DNA from: JBOGIG01 sp050742455
GTDB taxonomy: Bacteria; Actinomycetota; Acidimicrobiia; Acidimicrobiales; JBOGIG01
Length of the DNA: 64,000 nucleotides
NCBI GenBank assembly: GCA_050742455.1
Contig: JBOGIG010000004.1
Coordinates: forward strand, 101,784 to 165,783
Direction of reading: 5' to 3'
Position 1 is the stretch's first letter, and each line of letters begins with the position of its first letter. The notes under the pieces are model-generated. The model was not told the DNA's origin and made no database searches. It worked only from the letters and a program-made list of their open reading frames with translations. Positions 8,850 through 19,908 of the stretch are shown piece after piece. Position numbers and translations under genes: made by a program.

Positions 8850-9157
8850 TTGTAGGGGTCCTCCGGACCGAGTGGCTCGGACCACCAATCCTCGGAAGCC
8901 GGCGTCCAACTCGGGTCCTCGTAGATGCAGTCGACCGGACAAGGATCGAGACACTTGGCGCATCCCGAGCACAGTTCGGGAACGATGATCACGTCAATCC
9001 CGTGGTTGAAGATGGCCCCGAACTGGGGCGGACAATGGCGGAGGCACGTGTCGCAGTTGATGCACTCGGACATCTCTATACGGAACGGAGCGTTCTTCCA
9101 CTTGGGATTGCGCTCGTGGGTCTCGATGCGCTCGAGACGAGCCGATCCGACAGGCAT
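8846..9157 (-). CDS. 2x[4Fe-4S] ferredoxin
   Basis: This 103-aa bacterial-type ferredoxin has two complete cluster motifs: CINCDTCLRHCP and CSGCAKCLDPCPVDCIY, each CxxCxxCxxxCP. It should be a soluble low-potential electron carrier. I start at ATG 9157 (MPVGSARLERIE), the last good start before conserved sequence; an in-frame start 24 codons earlier is possible. About 25 acidic, Trp-rich residues follow the second cluster. It heads the minus-strand operon ending in gatCAB and overlaps the esterase start by 4 bp. Its redox partner is not in the window. Confidence 0.9.
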   Translation of the reverse strand: MPVGSARLERIETHERNPKWKNAPFRIEMSECINCDTCLRHCPPQFGAIFNHGIDVIIVPELCSGCAKCLDPCPVDCIYEDPSWTPASEDWWSEPLGPEDPYK

Positions 9158-9282
9158 TGGGCCATGATATCCAATGCCTCGCCCCGGAATGGTCCGGGGG
9201 CGCTGGGCTATGTACTGTCTGGTGGACAAATGCCCAGGACCTCTCGAATGGGCCCAAATTCAATGACCACAAGGGAGCTGAG

Positions 9283-9690
9283 ATGGCCAAGTACCCGTTT
9301 CTAAGTGACGAATGGATTGCCGAGGCGCGCAAGCTACGCGAGGAGTTCCGGGGCAATGCCACGCCCCCGGCCCACATGGTCAAGATGAACCAGGTGATCA
9401 CCGAGGTTCCCTTCGGCTCGGGAACCATCGACGCCCACATGGACACCACCTCGGGGGAGATGGAGCTGGAATTGGGACACATGGAAGGGGCGGACCTCAA
9501 GGTCACTCTCGACTACGGCACGGCCAAGGCCATATTCATCGAGGGCAACGCCCAGGCCGGAATGCAGGCCTTCATGGCGGGAAGGATCAAGGTGGAGGGC
9601 GACATGGCCAAGCTCATGGCCATGCAGGCGAGCGGAGCGGACCCCGCCGCGGCGGAGATGTCGGCGCGTATCCAAGAGATCACCGAGTAG
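9283..9690 (+). CDS. SCP2 sterol-carrier domain protein
   Basis: This 135-aa single-domain protein of the SCP2 lipid-binding family shows an N-terminal helix FLSDEWIAEARKLR and an alternating beta region. The C-terminal signature includes TLDYGTAKAIFIEGN and then AFMAGRIKVEGDMAKLM, as in other bacterial SCP2 proteins. Such proteins bind fatty acyl or isoprenoid lipids in the cytosol; the role here is unknown. AGGGAG at 9272-9277, 5 bp before ATG 9283, fixes the start. Its 3' end overlaps the convergent MFS gene by 11 bp. Confidence 0.9.
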   Translation: MAKYPFLSDEWIAEARKLREEFRGNATPPAHMVKMNQVITEVPFGSGTIDAHMDTTSGEMELELGHMEGADLKVTLDYGTAKAIFIEGNAQAGMQAFMAGRIKVEGDMAKLMAMQASGADPAAAEMSARIQEITE

Positions 9691-11281
9691 CACCCTCCTC
9701 GACCTGGCCGACTGCGGCAGCAACCTCGAGCATGGCCGGATCGGACTTGCGGTCGGCGCTGCGTACAAACAGGGCACAGAGTACGGCCAGGCATGCCACT
9801 GCCGCCCCCACCAGGTAGGCATGGCGAAATGAGCCCAGCATCCCGGATCGCCCGACCCCTCCCACCTGCACGGTAGACATGATCTGGATCCCGGCCACCA
9901 CGCCGATCTGGGTCATGAATTGTTGAGCTGCGCTGGCAATCCCGAGGTCGGCTCGGGCGACGGCGTTGGCCACGCTGGCCGCCACCGAGGGAGAGGCCAG
10001 GCCCAGTCCCACGCCGGACAGGGCCAGGGCCGACTCGATGACCACGATGGGAGAGCCATGGCCCAGTAAGCCGAACATCACCATCGACGCCACCACCGCC
10101 AGCCCCCCGGCCACGGCAGCAGACCTCTCTCCGATGCGCACGGCCATATAACCGGCCACCGGAGCCATGATGGAAAAGGCCAGGGGACGAGCTATAACCA
10201 AAAAGCCCGCTTTAGACTCGGAGAACCCGTAGGCCTTCTCCAACAACAACGGGGCGAGGATGAACCCTCCCATATAGGCAAAGTTGGCAAACACCTGCGT
10301 CCCGATAGGAAAGGCAAAGTTGCGCTCGCGCAGGTAATGGAGAGGTATCAACGGCGCCGTGCTACGCCGTTCGACTCGCACAAAGCACACCATGGCTATC
10401 GGACTGAGTGCCAGGGCGATCAAAACGGCAGGGCTCGACCAACCGAGTACCGGGCCTCGGTTCAGACCGAAGAGCATGGCGGCCACGGCCACGGTGACCC
10501 AGGCCACGCCGGGCCAGTCCAGCTTGCGGGACCGTGCAGCGGCGACCTCTTCTATCGCGTCGGGATCACCGTCTTGGGCCGAGTCACGCAGATCGTGGGC
10601 ACGACGGGGCAGGATGAGGGCGGCCAGCACCAGGGCTGAAAGGCTGAAGGGAATCTGGCCCAGGAACAGCCAGCGCCACCCGAAGGCCTGGATGATCGGC
10701 GCCCCCAGCACCACGCCTATTACCGGGCCGCCGGCGCCGACCAGGGACCAGAATCCCATGGCCTTGACCCGGTCTCCCTTGTCGAAGACCCGCAAGATGA
10801 GGGCCATCGAAGCCGCTCCGGTGGCCGCCCCTTCCAGACCCTCCAGGGTCCGGGCGGCTATCAGTGTTGTCGCATTGGGCGCGGCGGCGGACAGAGCGGC
10901 GCACACCACACCTCCGAGCAGGCCCAGCAGGTAAAGACGTCGATGACCCCACAGGTCACCCGCCTTGCCGAGCAGCGGGGCGGCGATGCCGAAGGAGAGC
11001 AGCGGTCCGGTGACGACCCAGGTAAGAGTGGCCTCGCTCGTGTGGAATTGTTGGGCCACCCGGGGAAGAGCAACCACGAACACCGTGAAGGTGACGTCAA
11101 TGGAGAACAGGCCCGCCAGCACCGTCCACAGAACCCACCATCGGTAGCGGTTGGAGCTGGTGACCTTGCGGGCCATGCGATCCCTGATGAGGAGCGGCCA
11201 GGGCACAACCACCACTTCGTCGCCGCCGGCCGCTCCCAGAGTGAAGTCGTCGTGGTCGAATCCAGGTTGTCGATCGCTCAT
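9680..11281 (-). CDS. MFS transporter, DHA2 (EmrB/QacA-like) family
   Basis: This 533-aa polytopic membrane protein has about 14 hydrophobic segments, as in the DHA2 drug:H+ antiporters. The first segment follows RYRWWVLWTVLAGLF and contains the early Asp typical of the family (SIDVTF). The loop 2-3 motif A is GKAGDLWGHRRLY. A large cytoplasmic loop containing SAQDGDPDAIEE precedes the second half. It probably exports a hydrophobic or toxic compound, inferred from family only. I start at ATG 11281 (MSDRQPGFD). About 220 bp upstream, to the SDR stop, carries no gene I can support. Confidence 0.88.
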   Translation of the reverse strand: MSDRQPGFDHDDFTLGAAGGDEVVVVPWPLLIRDRMARKVTSSNRYRWWVLWTVLAGLFSIDVTFTVFVVALPRVAQQFHTSEATLTWVVTGPLLSFGIAAPLLGKAGDLWGHRRLYLLGLLGGVVCAALSAAAPNATTLIAARTLEGLEGAATGAASMALILRVFDKGDRVKAMGFWSLVGAGGPVIGVVLGAPIIQAFGWRWLFLGQIPFSLSALVLAALILPRRAHDLRDSAQDGDPDAIEEVAAARSRKLDWPGVAWVTVAVAAMLFGLNRGPVLGWSSPAVLIALALSPIAMVCFVRVERRSTAPLIPLHYLRERNFAFPIGTQVFANFAYMGGFILAPLLLEKAYGFSESKAGFLVIARPLAFSIMAPVAGYMAVRIGERSAAVAGGLAVVASMVMFGLLGHGSPIVVIESALALSGVGLGLASPSVAASVANAVARADLGIASAAQQFMTQIGVVAGIQIMSTVQVGGVGRSGMLGSFRHAYLVGAAVACLAVLCALFVRSADRKSDPAMLEVAAAVGQVEEGATR

Positions 11282-11502
11282 GGTGCTATCGGGCCAGAAG
11301 GTAGACAGGACCCAAGGGGGCGGCGGCACCGGCGGTGGCTGGGGAACACCGCCTCAGCAACGCCACCCCCTAGGGTCCTGTTGCACTTCAAACTATATCC
11401 GCTCGACCGCGCCGGCGAGTGGAAACGACTTCACTGGCGAATATTTCGAGGTGAGGCCGGGTCTAAGTCTGAACCAGGTGACCAATCGGAGGTGACGGCC
11501 CC

Positions 11503-12393
11503 TTAAGCCGTGGCCAGGCCCAGCAACTTGGGCACCTCCTTGGCCAGGTCACCTACGCTCCAGCGATCGTCCTGGTCAATGGATTCGGTGAGGGTCCAGG
11601 GCTGGAAATACTGGACCTTGCCCCCCTGGACAAAGAACACCTTGCCGTTGGCCGGGCAGTCGGCGGTGGACAGGTAAGCCACCAGCGGCGAAATATTGGC
11701 CGGATCCCACACATCGAACTTCCCCGGGTCACTTGGGGCCTGAACGATGTCACCCAGTCCCGGCGTGGCCTCGGTCATTCGAGTACGTGCCGCCGGGGCG
11801 ATGGCGTTGACCCGAACTCCATAACGCTTCAACTCGTCGGCGGCGATGGTGGTGAAGGCGGCGATCCCGGCCTTGGCCGCCCCGTAGTTGGTCTGACCCG
11901 GATTGCCCAGAAGACCGGACGTGGAAGACGTGTTGACGACGGCGGCGTTTACCGTCTTTCCTGCCTTGGTCTGTTCCCGCCAGTAAGCCGCTGCCCAACG
12001 GGTCGGCACAAAATGTCCCTTGAGATGGACGTGAATAACCGAGTCCCACTCCTGTTCGGTCATATTGATGAGCACCCGGTCCCTCAGGATGCCGGCGTTG
12101 TTCACCAGCACATGCAGGTCCCCGAAGGCCTCGATGGCCGAGTTGATAAGGCGCTGGCCCCCTTCCCAGTCGGCCACGTTGTCAGCGTTTGCCACCGCTT
12201 CGCCGCCCGCCGCCTTTATCTCATCCACCACCTGCTGAGCAGGGCTACGGTCGTCCCCCGAGCCATCGATTGCGCCGCCCAGGTCGTTGACCACGACCTT
12301 GGCCCCCTCGCCGGCAAACAGCAAGGCGTGCTCACGGCCTATTCCGCGGCCTGCTCCGGTGATGATTGCTACCCGTCCATCTAGCTCACCCAT
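11503..12393 (-). CDS. Short-chain dehydrogenase/reductase, 3-hydroxyacyl-CoA dehydrogenase type
   Basis: This 296-aa SDR has the cofactor motif TGAGRGIG with NDLGG after beta-2 (an Asp that favours NAD). It also has NNAG and the catalytic Ser-Tyr-Lys in NTSSTSGLLG and YGAAK. The opening (DGRVAIITGAGRGIGREHALLFA) and the long C-terminal extension resemble the (3R)-hydroxyacyl-CoA dehydrogenase branch of MFE-2-like SDRs, so an acyl-CoA substrate is likely but not proven. AAAGGAA lies about 6 bp before ATG 12393, a good ribosome-binding site. It is probably its own transcription unit. Confidence 0.86.
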   Translation of the reverse strand: MGELDGRVAIITGAGRGIGREHALLFAGEGAKVVVNDLGGAIDGSGDDRSPAQQVVDEIKAAGGEAVANADNVADWEGGQRLINSAIEAFGDLHVLVNNAGILRDRVLINMTEQEWDSVIHVHLKGHFVPTRWAAAYWREQTKAGKTVNAAVVNTSSTSGLLGNPGQTNYGAAKAGIAAFTTIAADELKRYGVRVNAIAPAARTRMTEATPGLGDIVQAPSDPGKFDVWDPANISPLVAYLSTADCPANGKVFFVQGGKVQYFQPWTLTESIDQDDRWSVGDLAKEVPKLLGLATA

Positions 12394-12496
12394 GTGATAT
12401 TCCTTTCGCCGGCGCCTTCACCGAACCATGGCAGGCACTTGACCCGCCGGTCAAGCCGGCCCGGCAGCCAAGCCCGGTCGTCGACCGGATGGTCGG

Positions 12497-12517
12497 GAAT
12501 CAGATGACGTAGAGGAA

Positions 12518-12532
<15 letters not shown>
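12497..12532. repeat. 18-bp perfect tandem duplication spanning the kinase stop codon
   Basis: The 18-bp unit gaatcagatgacgtagag occurs twice back to back (12497-12514, 12515-12532). On the minus strand each copy reads the last residues and stop of the kinase (LYVI-stop), so the gene end has been duplicated exactly. The second stop lies 18 bp beyond the first. Confidence 0.95.
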
Positions 12533-14581
<2,049 letters not shown>

Positions 14582-14590
14582 GGTGCCAGG

Positions 14591-16840
14591 CTACCGGTTG
14601 GCCTCGTCGGCCTGGCGCACCCCTCCCGGTAGTTCACCGGTGGCCAACAGGTGTGAAAACTCCTGCTCGTCGAGGATGGGAACGCCCAGCTCGACCGCTC
14701 TTTCTGACTTGGCGGTCCCCGGATCGCGACCCACTACCATGGCCGTGGTTTTCTGGGACACACTGCTCGGGGACTTGCCCCCCCGTGCCTTGATGGCCGC
14801 CTCTGCGCCTTGTCGGCTGTAGCCATCAAGCGTCCCGGTCACCACGATCGAGCAGCCTGCCAGGGTGGGGGCAACCTGCGTCACCTTGGGCGCGGCCAGG
14901 TGCAAACCGAATTGGCGCAGGCGGGCCAGGACGGCCCGATTTGCGGGGGAGGCAAAGAACTCGTGCACGCTCTCGGCGATCTTGGGTCCCACGCCCTCCA
15001 CACCGGCTAGATCCTCGATCGATGCTGCCGCTATGGCGTCAAGGTGGCCAAAGGCGCCGGCCAGAGCGCTCGAGCCGGTATCGCCCAGGTGCCTGATGGT
15101 CAGGCCCACCAAAAGATTGGCTAGGGGGCGCGACCTGGAGGCATCGATCCCAGCCATGAGATTGGCCACACTCAGGGGACCCAAACCTTCGAGATCGGTG
15201 AGATCCTCGGGCTTGAGGGCGTAGATGTCGCTGATATCCCTTAATAGTCCGAGTCCGGCAAAAAGACGAACGCGTTGCTCCCCCAGGCCCTCGATGTCCA
15301 TCGCCGATCGGGAGGCAAAGTGGGCGATCAATGCCACCCGGCGACCGGGGCAGTCGAGATTGATGCAATAGGTGTCACTCTCGCCTTCCAAGCGTTGGAG
15401 CGGTCCACCGCATACGGGGCAATGTTTGGGGAATCCCCACGGGGACAGGTCGGCCGGTCGACTAGACAGGACCGGGCCGATCACCTCGGGGATGACGTCT
15501 CCGGCCTTGCGCACCCGCACCAGGTCGCCTGGCCTCACGTCTTTGACGTTTACCTGGTCCTGGTTGTGCAAGGTGGCCAGAGCCACGGTGGAACCACCCA
15601 CGAACACCGGTTCGAGCTGGGCAAAGGGGGTGGCTTTACCAGTCTTGCCGATCGACACCATGATGCCCGTCAGCCGGGTAGTGCGCTCCTCGGGCGGGAA
15701 CTTGTATGCGATGGCCCATCGGGGGGCCCGGGATGTGGAACCCAGCTGCCGACGCTGGGCCAGATCGTCGACCTTGACCACGGCCCCGTCGACCTCGTAA
15801 CCCAGATTGTGACGACCTTCCTCCCATCTCCGGCACAGCCCGAATACGTCTTCGATCCGATCGAGCACCTCGATCTCAGGATTGACGGGCAATCCGGCCG
15901 AACGGATGAAGTCCAACGTCTCAGAATGGCTTTTAAGATCCGGGCCACCCTGCAGCTCACCCAGTTGATAAGACCAAAAGGCAAGCTCTCGACTGGCGGT
16001 GATGGTTGGGTCTTTCTGGCGCAGCGAGCCTGCCGCCGAATTGCGAGGATTGGCAAACAGTTTCTGACCGGCCTCGGCCTGGCGCCGGTTTAGATCCTTG
16101 AAGGCGGCTAGTGGCATGTACAGCTCACCCCTGACCTCCATGACCGCAGGCACGTCGGAGCCGTTGAGGGACAGGCGGTGGGGAATCGCCCCCACAGTGG
16201 CGACGTTGGCCGTCACGTCCTCGCCCACCGAACCGTTGCCCCGCGTGGCAGCTCGAGTGAAGCGCCCATTGAGGTAAGTGAGCGAGATGGCCAAGCCATC
16301 GATTTTCAGCTCGCAGGCAAAGCGCACCTGGGCCTGGAGGATGCGGTCCATACGCTTGACCCAGCTGGTCAGTTCATCGAATGAGAAGGCGTTGTCCAGG
16401 CTCATCATGGCCACGGCGTGCTGCACCGGGGCAAACAGAGTCGAATAGCCAGGGTCGCTGGACACCGGGTCGTCTGTAGATGCCGGTTCGTCCGTAGTCG
16501 CTGGATGGCTAGGCGACGCCAGGGCAAAAGCCATGGCGTCACCGGCCCCCACAGATGCCGTGGGAGAGGAGGGATCGACCAGTTCGGGATGGGCCAGTTC
16601 TAGGTCCTGGAGCTGGCGAATCAGGTCGTCGTAATCGGCGTCGGGAATCTCGGGGTCATCGTGCTGGAAGTAGGCAATGGCATGACGCCGGACCTCGCCC
16701 CGCAGCCACACGGCCCGGGACAATGGGTCATCTGGCGCCCGGTCGGCGCCGTTGGGGTCATCTGGCGCCCGGTCGGCGCCGGTGGGGTCATCTGGCGCCC
16801 GGTCGGCGCCGGTGGGGTCATCTGGCGGCACCCCGGTCAC
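14591..16840 (-). CDS. ligA: NAD-dependent DNA ligase
   Basis: This 749-aa LigA seals nicks using NAD+. In order it shows domain Ia (YFQHDDPEIPDADYD), the adenylation motif CELKIDGLAIS with nucleophile Lys179, the OB fold (VRPGDLVRVRKAGDVIPEV), and a Cys4 zinc finger (CPVCGGPL with CINLDCPG). HhH repeats (GLGPLSV, GVEGVGPKIAE) and a C-terminal BRCT domain (IVVTGTLDGYSRQGAEAAIKARGGK) follow. Two oddities make it longer than usual: an N-terminal leader of three DDPTGADRAP repeats, and a Ser/Thr/Asp/Pro-rich insert near residues 108-133 just before the NTase core. The start overlaps the mnmA stop by 4 bp (ATGA). Confidence 0.97.
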   Translation of the reverse strand: MTGVPPDDPTGADRAPDDPTGADRAPDDPNGADRAPDDPLSRAVWLRGEVRRHAIAYFQHDDPEIPDADYDDLIRQLQDLELAHPELVDPSSPTASVGAGDAMAFALASPSHPATTDEPASTDDPVSSDPGYSTLFAPVQHAVAMMSLDNAFSFDELTSWVKRMDRILQAQVRFACELKIDGLAISLTYLNGRFTRAATRGNGSVGEDVTANVATVGAIPHRLSLNGSDVPAVMEVRGELYMPLAAFKDLNRRQAEAGQKLFANPRNSAAGSLRQKDPTITASRELAFWSYQLGELQGGPDLKSHSETLDFIRSAGLPVNPEIEVLDRIEDVFGLCRRWEEGRHNLGYEVDGAVVKVDDLAQRRQLGSTSRAPRWAIAYKFPPEERTTRLTGIMVSIGKTGKATPFAQLEPVFVGGSTVALATLHNQDQVNVKDVRPGDLVRVRKAGDVIPEVIGPVLSSRPADLSPWGFPKHCPVCGGPLQRLEGESDTYCINLDCPGRRVALIAHFASRSAMDIEGLGEQRVRLFAGLGLLRDISDIYALKPEDLTDLEGLGPLSVANLMAGIDASRSRPLANLLVGLTIRHLGDTGSSALAGAFGHLDAIAAASIEDLAGVEGVGPKIAESVHEFFASPANRAVLARLRQFGLHLAAPKVTQVAPTLAGCSIVVTGTLDGYSRQGAEAAIKARGGKSPSSVSQKTTAMVVGRDPGTAKSERAVELGVPILDEQEFSHLLATGELPGGVRQADEANR
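16727..16826. repeat. 30-bp tandem repeat, about 3.3 copies, in the ligA 5' end
   Basis: Units begin at 16727, 16757 and 16787 with a partial fourth to about 16826. They are nearly identical and encode the DDPTGADRAP repeats before the first ligase domain. The repeat runs almost up to the start codon that overlaps mnmA. Confidence 0.93.
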
Positions 16841-17886
16841 GACTCGGCGATTCCCGATCCGAGCACCTGGTCACCGTGGTAGATGGCCACCGTCTGGCCG
16901 GGGGCTATCCGGCGCACTGGGTGTTCGAAGACCAATGTCGAACCGGACAGGCAAGCCGGCGTGACCTGACCGTGAGCGCTCGTTTGCACCAGCACCTGCG
17001 AACCGTTGGGAACGGGCTGATCGGACCACCCCAGCCTGTCGACCTTCACCCAATTCACCATCAGGGCCGATTCCGGTCCGACGGTGACCACGCGGGCATC
17101 GACATCGACGTCAACGGCATACCGTCGGCCGCCCGCTGGCCCAGGACCCATACCCCGGCGTTGACCCACCGTCACCAGCTCCACCGCATCGACCCGACCA
17201 ACCTCGGCCCCGGAGGCACCGTCGATGATCAGGCCCGGGTGCAAATCGCCACGGCCGCCCAGGAACTCCCGACGCCCCCCGGTGGAAGTGATGAAACAGA
17301 CGTCCTGGCTGTCGGGCTTGGACGCCGTGGCCAGACCGAGTGCCCGGGCCCGCGCCCTGACCTCGGACTTGGTCATGGCGCCGATGGGAAGCAACACTCG
17401 GGCCAGTTGTGCCTGGTCGAGCATGGACAGCACATAGGACTGGTCCTTGGCGCCATCCACACCCCGACTCAGGCGCAGGGTCTCCCGGTCCTTTCCAACC
17501 TGGCGCCTCACGATGCGGGCGTGATGTCCGGTCGCCACGGCATCGAAGCCGAGGCGGCGGGCCCGCTCCAAGAAGCGACCGAACTTGATATGGCGATTGC
17601 ACTCGATGCAGGGGTTGGGGGTGGCGCCCCCGGCGTGGGCAGCGACGTAAGGCCCCACCACGTGGGCTTCGAAATCGGTGGTGAAGTTGAACACCCGATG
17701 CACCAGCCCCAGATGCTCGGCGGCCCGGCGGGCGTCTTCCACGTCGGCCACCGAGCAGCATCCGGAATCGCCGACGCCACCCCACAACTTCATGGTGGCA
17801 CCCACAACCTCATGGCCACCCTCGACCATGAGGGCCGCCGCCACCGACGAATCGACACCGCCGGACATGGCCACCAGGACCCTCAC
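16837..17886 (-). CDS. mnmA: tRNA-specific 2-thiouridylase MnmA
   Basis: This 349-aa enzyme inserts sulfur at U34 of Lys, Glu and Gln tRNAs. The PP-loop SGGVDSS is at residues 8-14. The two catalytic cysteines are in NPCIECNRHIKF and DSQDVCFI. ATGHHARI, DQSYVLSML and the C-terminal beta-barrel GQRRGMG support the call. The upstream neighbour (50 bp) is a cysteine desulfurase, the normal sulfur donor, so the pair forms a sulfur-relay unit. Its stop overlaps the ligA start. Confidence 0.96.
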   Translation of the reverse strand: MRVLVAMSGGVDSSVAAALMVEGGHEVVGATMKLWGGVGDSGCCSVADVEDARRAAEHLGLVHRVFNFTTDFEAHVVGPYVAAHAGGATPNPCIECNRHIKFGRFLERARRLGFDAVATGHHARIVRRQVGKDRETLRLSRGVDGAKDQSYVLSMLDQAQLARVLLPIGAMTKSEVRARARALGLATASKPDSQDVCFITSTGGRREFLGGRGDLHPGLIIDGASGAEVGRVDAVELVTVGQRRGMGPGPAGGRRYAVDVDVDARVVTVGPESALMVNWVKVDRLGWSDQPVPNGSQVLVQTSAHGQVTPACLSGSTLVFEHPVRRIAPGQTVAIYHGDQVLGSGIAES

Positions 17887-17935
17887 GCGAGGGTCTCCCG
17901 GCGACCAGCCTTTGGCGCCGGGGGTGCCACGCCCG

Positions 17936-19078
17936 TCACGATCGGGCCCGTAGGGTCGACACGGCTTGGGGGATGACGCTCAGCGCCAGGTCGATCTCAG
18001 CCTCGGTGGTGTTGGCTCCCAAGCTCAGGCGCAGGCTGGACATGGCCTGCGAAGGGGATATTCCCATGGCCACCAGCACGTGGCTCGGGTCCAGTGCCCC
18101 ACTGGCACAGGCCGACCCGGCCGAAGCGCAAATGCCCGCCTCATCCAGGACAACGAGCAATTCCTCGCTCTGAATGCCGTCGAAGCGCAGGTGGGCATGT
18201 CCTGAGGTCTTGAAGGCCCGGTCGCCGGTCTCGATCGAATCGGGGACCCGGGCGAGGAGGCCATCCACCAACCGATCCCGCTGGGCTCGCACCCTCCTTA
18301 TCGTCTCGGTCCTGGTCTCCACCGTGGCCTGGGCTGCCGCCGCCATGCCCAGGATGCCCGCCACGTTGTGAGTCCCACTGCGCCGGTCCCGCTCCTGCCC
18401 GCCCCCCTTGTGCAGAGGCACCAGCCTGACTCCGTCGCGCACCACCAGGGCACCCGCTCCTTGGGGACCCCCGAACTTGTGGGCGCTGACCGACACCAAT
18501 TGGGCCGGGGAGGCCAATTGGGCCACGTCCATCCAGGGGAAAGCCTGAACGGCATCGGTGTGCAGTACCGCCCGGGGAGCCAGGCGGCGAACCACTCGGG
18601 CCACCTCGGCCAGTGGTTGGATGATGCCTGTCTCGTTGTTGGCCAACATCACCGAAACCACCGCCACTTCCTCGCCGCCGGCGGCCACATCGCACAACGT
18701 GGCGGCCAGAGCGTCGAGGTCGATCAGCCCATCCAAACCCACCGGTGACACGCGACCCTTGCGGTCCTCGACCACACCCAAGACGGCGTGATGCTCCACT
18801 GAGGAACACACAGGCACTCCGCCCCGTTGATCGCACACCCCGGAAAGGGCCAGGTTGTCGGACTCAGTCCCTCCCGAAGTGAAGATCACCTCTCCCGGGT
18901 GAGCCCCCAAAGCTCGGGCCAGCGTCTGGCGACCTTCCTCGACCGCCTGGCGGGCCAGGCGGGAAACCGAATGCGAGCCCGAGGAGTTTCCGTAGTGACC
19001 CTCCAGCCAGCCCACCATGGCCCGGACGGCCTCCGGTCGCAGCGGAGTCGTGGCGGCATTGTCGAAGTAGGCAACCAT
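17936..19078 (-). CDS. Cysteine desulfurase (IscS/NifS family)
   Basis: This 380-aa PLP enzyme removes sulfur from cysteine as an enzyme-bound persulfide. It shows YFDNAATTPL, the PLP-phosphate region TSGGTESDNLA, SVEHHAVL, NNETGIIQP, HTDAVQAFPW, the PLP-lysine motif SAHKFGGPQG, and the active-site cysteine loop SAGSACASG. I start at ATG 19078 (MVAYFDNAAT). An in-frame start at 19180 adds 34 residues without homology. It lies directly upstream of mnmA. No IscU or SufU is adjacent, so tRNA thiolation is the most likely local role. The long Cys-loop motif places it in group I (IscS/NifS type). Confidence 0.93.
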   Translation of the reverse strand: MVAYFDNAATTPLRPEAVRAMVGWLEGHYGNSSGSHSVSRLARQAVEEGRQTLARALGAHPGEVIFTSGGTESDNLALSGVCDQRGGVPVCSSVEHHAVLGVVEDRKGRVSPVGLDGLIDLDALAATLCDVAAGGEEVAVVSVMLANNETGIIQPLAEVARVVRRLAPRAVLHTDAVQAFPWMDVAQLASPAQLVSVSAHKFGGPQGAGALVVRDGVRLVPLHKGGGQERDRRSGTHNVAGILGMAAAAQATVETRTETIRRVRAQRDRLVDGLLARVPDSIETGDRAFKTSGHAHLRFDGIQSEELLVVLDEAGICASAGSACASGALDPSHVLVAMGISPSQAMSSLRLSLGANTTEAEIDLALSVIPQAVSTLRARS

Positions 19079-19186
19079 CTCACCAACAAGGCTAATGGCC
19101 ACCCCAGGGGCCGGGGACCTGATCAGGCGCCCACCGGTCATTGGCCGGCCCCGCCCAGGGGATCCGGGCAGGGTGCACATGGCAGG

Positions 19187-19750
19187 TCAGGGCTTGGCCA
19201 CCATGAGGAAGAAGGCCCCCACGTAGATCAGATCCACCACGGCCACCGCCCTCGACAACCGGGTGGCCATCTGGGGCAGTACTCCGATATCGGCCGAACC
19301 GACGGACTGGGGGGATCGAGCCAGGTCGGCCAGCAGGCCCTGAAGGCAGGCCTCCCCGGGCCACACAACCCACTCCAATATGGCGGCGGCCAGCACGAAA
19401 AGAACCAGTCCGGACCAAACCCAGGGGTCCTTGAGGCTATATGCCGACGAACTCGTGGCCAATAGGGCGAAGCCAAGAAGGGGCACAAGCCACACCGAGC
19501 GGGCCACCAGATTGGGCCCGGGCCGGAAAAAGGCCACCACTCCGGCCCCGAGCCCCTCGCCAGCCGATCCAGCCGATCCAGCCGATCCAGCCGATCCAGC
19601 CGAAGAACTAACCTGCCTACCTTGCCTGCCTGCTGAAGCGGCGTATTGGCCGGTGACGGCCACCGCACCGAAGCCGAGGATACCGGCCACCACATGGGCG
19701 ATCAGGATTACCTCGTAGGCGACCGACGACGTTCCGAGGGCCCCAGTCAC
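19187..19750 (-). CDS. Small integral membrane protein, DUF2269-like
   Basis: This 187-aa protein has about four hydrophobic segments: EVILIAHVVAGILGFGAVAV, VWLVPLLGFALL, WSGLVLFVLAAAILEWVVW, and VAVVDLIYVGAFFLMVA. The pattern resembles the DUF2269-type predicted membrane proteins; no function is known. A loop after the first helix is made of four SAG units from a 9-bp repeat. It lies 108 bp upstream of the desulfurase gene on the same strand and may head that operon. Confidence 0.7.
   Translation of the reverse strand: MTGALGTSSVAYEVILIAHVVAGILGFGAVAVTGQYAASAGRQGRQVSSSAGSAGSAGSAGSAGEGLGAGVVAFFRPGPNLVARSVWLVPLLGFALLATSSSAYSLKDPWVWSGLVLFVLAAAILEWVVWPGEACLQGLLADLARSPQSVGSADIGVLPQMATRLSRAVAVVDLIYVGAFFLMVAKP
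19561..19596. repeat. 9-bp tandem repeat, 4 copies, in the membrane-protein gene
   Basis: The unit cagccgatc runs four times in a row from 19561, followed by a variant. It encodes the SAGSAGSAGSAG loop of the 187-aa membrane protein. Confidence 0.9.
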
Positions 19751-19908
19751 AGTCTTGGCCCCGACTTGGTCAATTGGGATTCAACTGGCCACAAAATGGG
19801 TAAAAGTCCTGGTGTCACCGCGTGGGCGCAATGTGGCGCTAACTTTGAGGACAAATGGAAGATGCCATCAGGCTACGCGGAAGAATTCGGCCAGGTGAGG
19901 TCGACTAG

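Noticed and set aside
11282..11502. Possible small gene between the MFS transporter and the SDR
   Set aside because: Short frames here show no ribosome-binding site or protein-like composition; it is more likely leader and promoter sequence.
16555..17976. Long plus-strand open frame opposite ligA and mnmA
   Set aside because: It lies antisense to two unmistakable genes, and its repetitive segment is just the reverse reading of the ligA 30-bp repeat.
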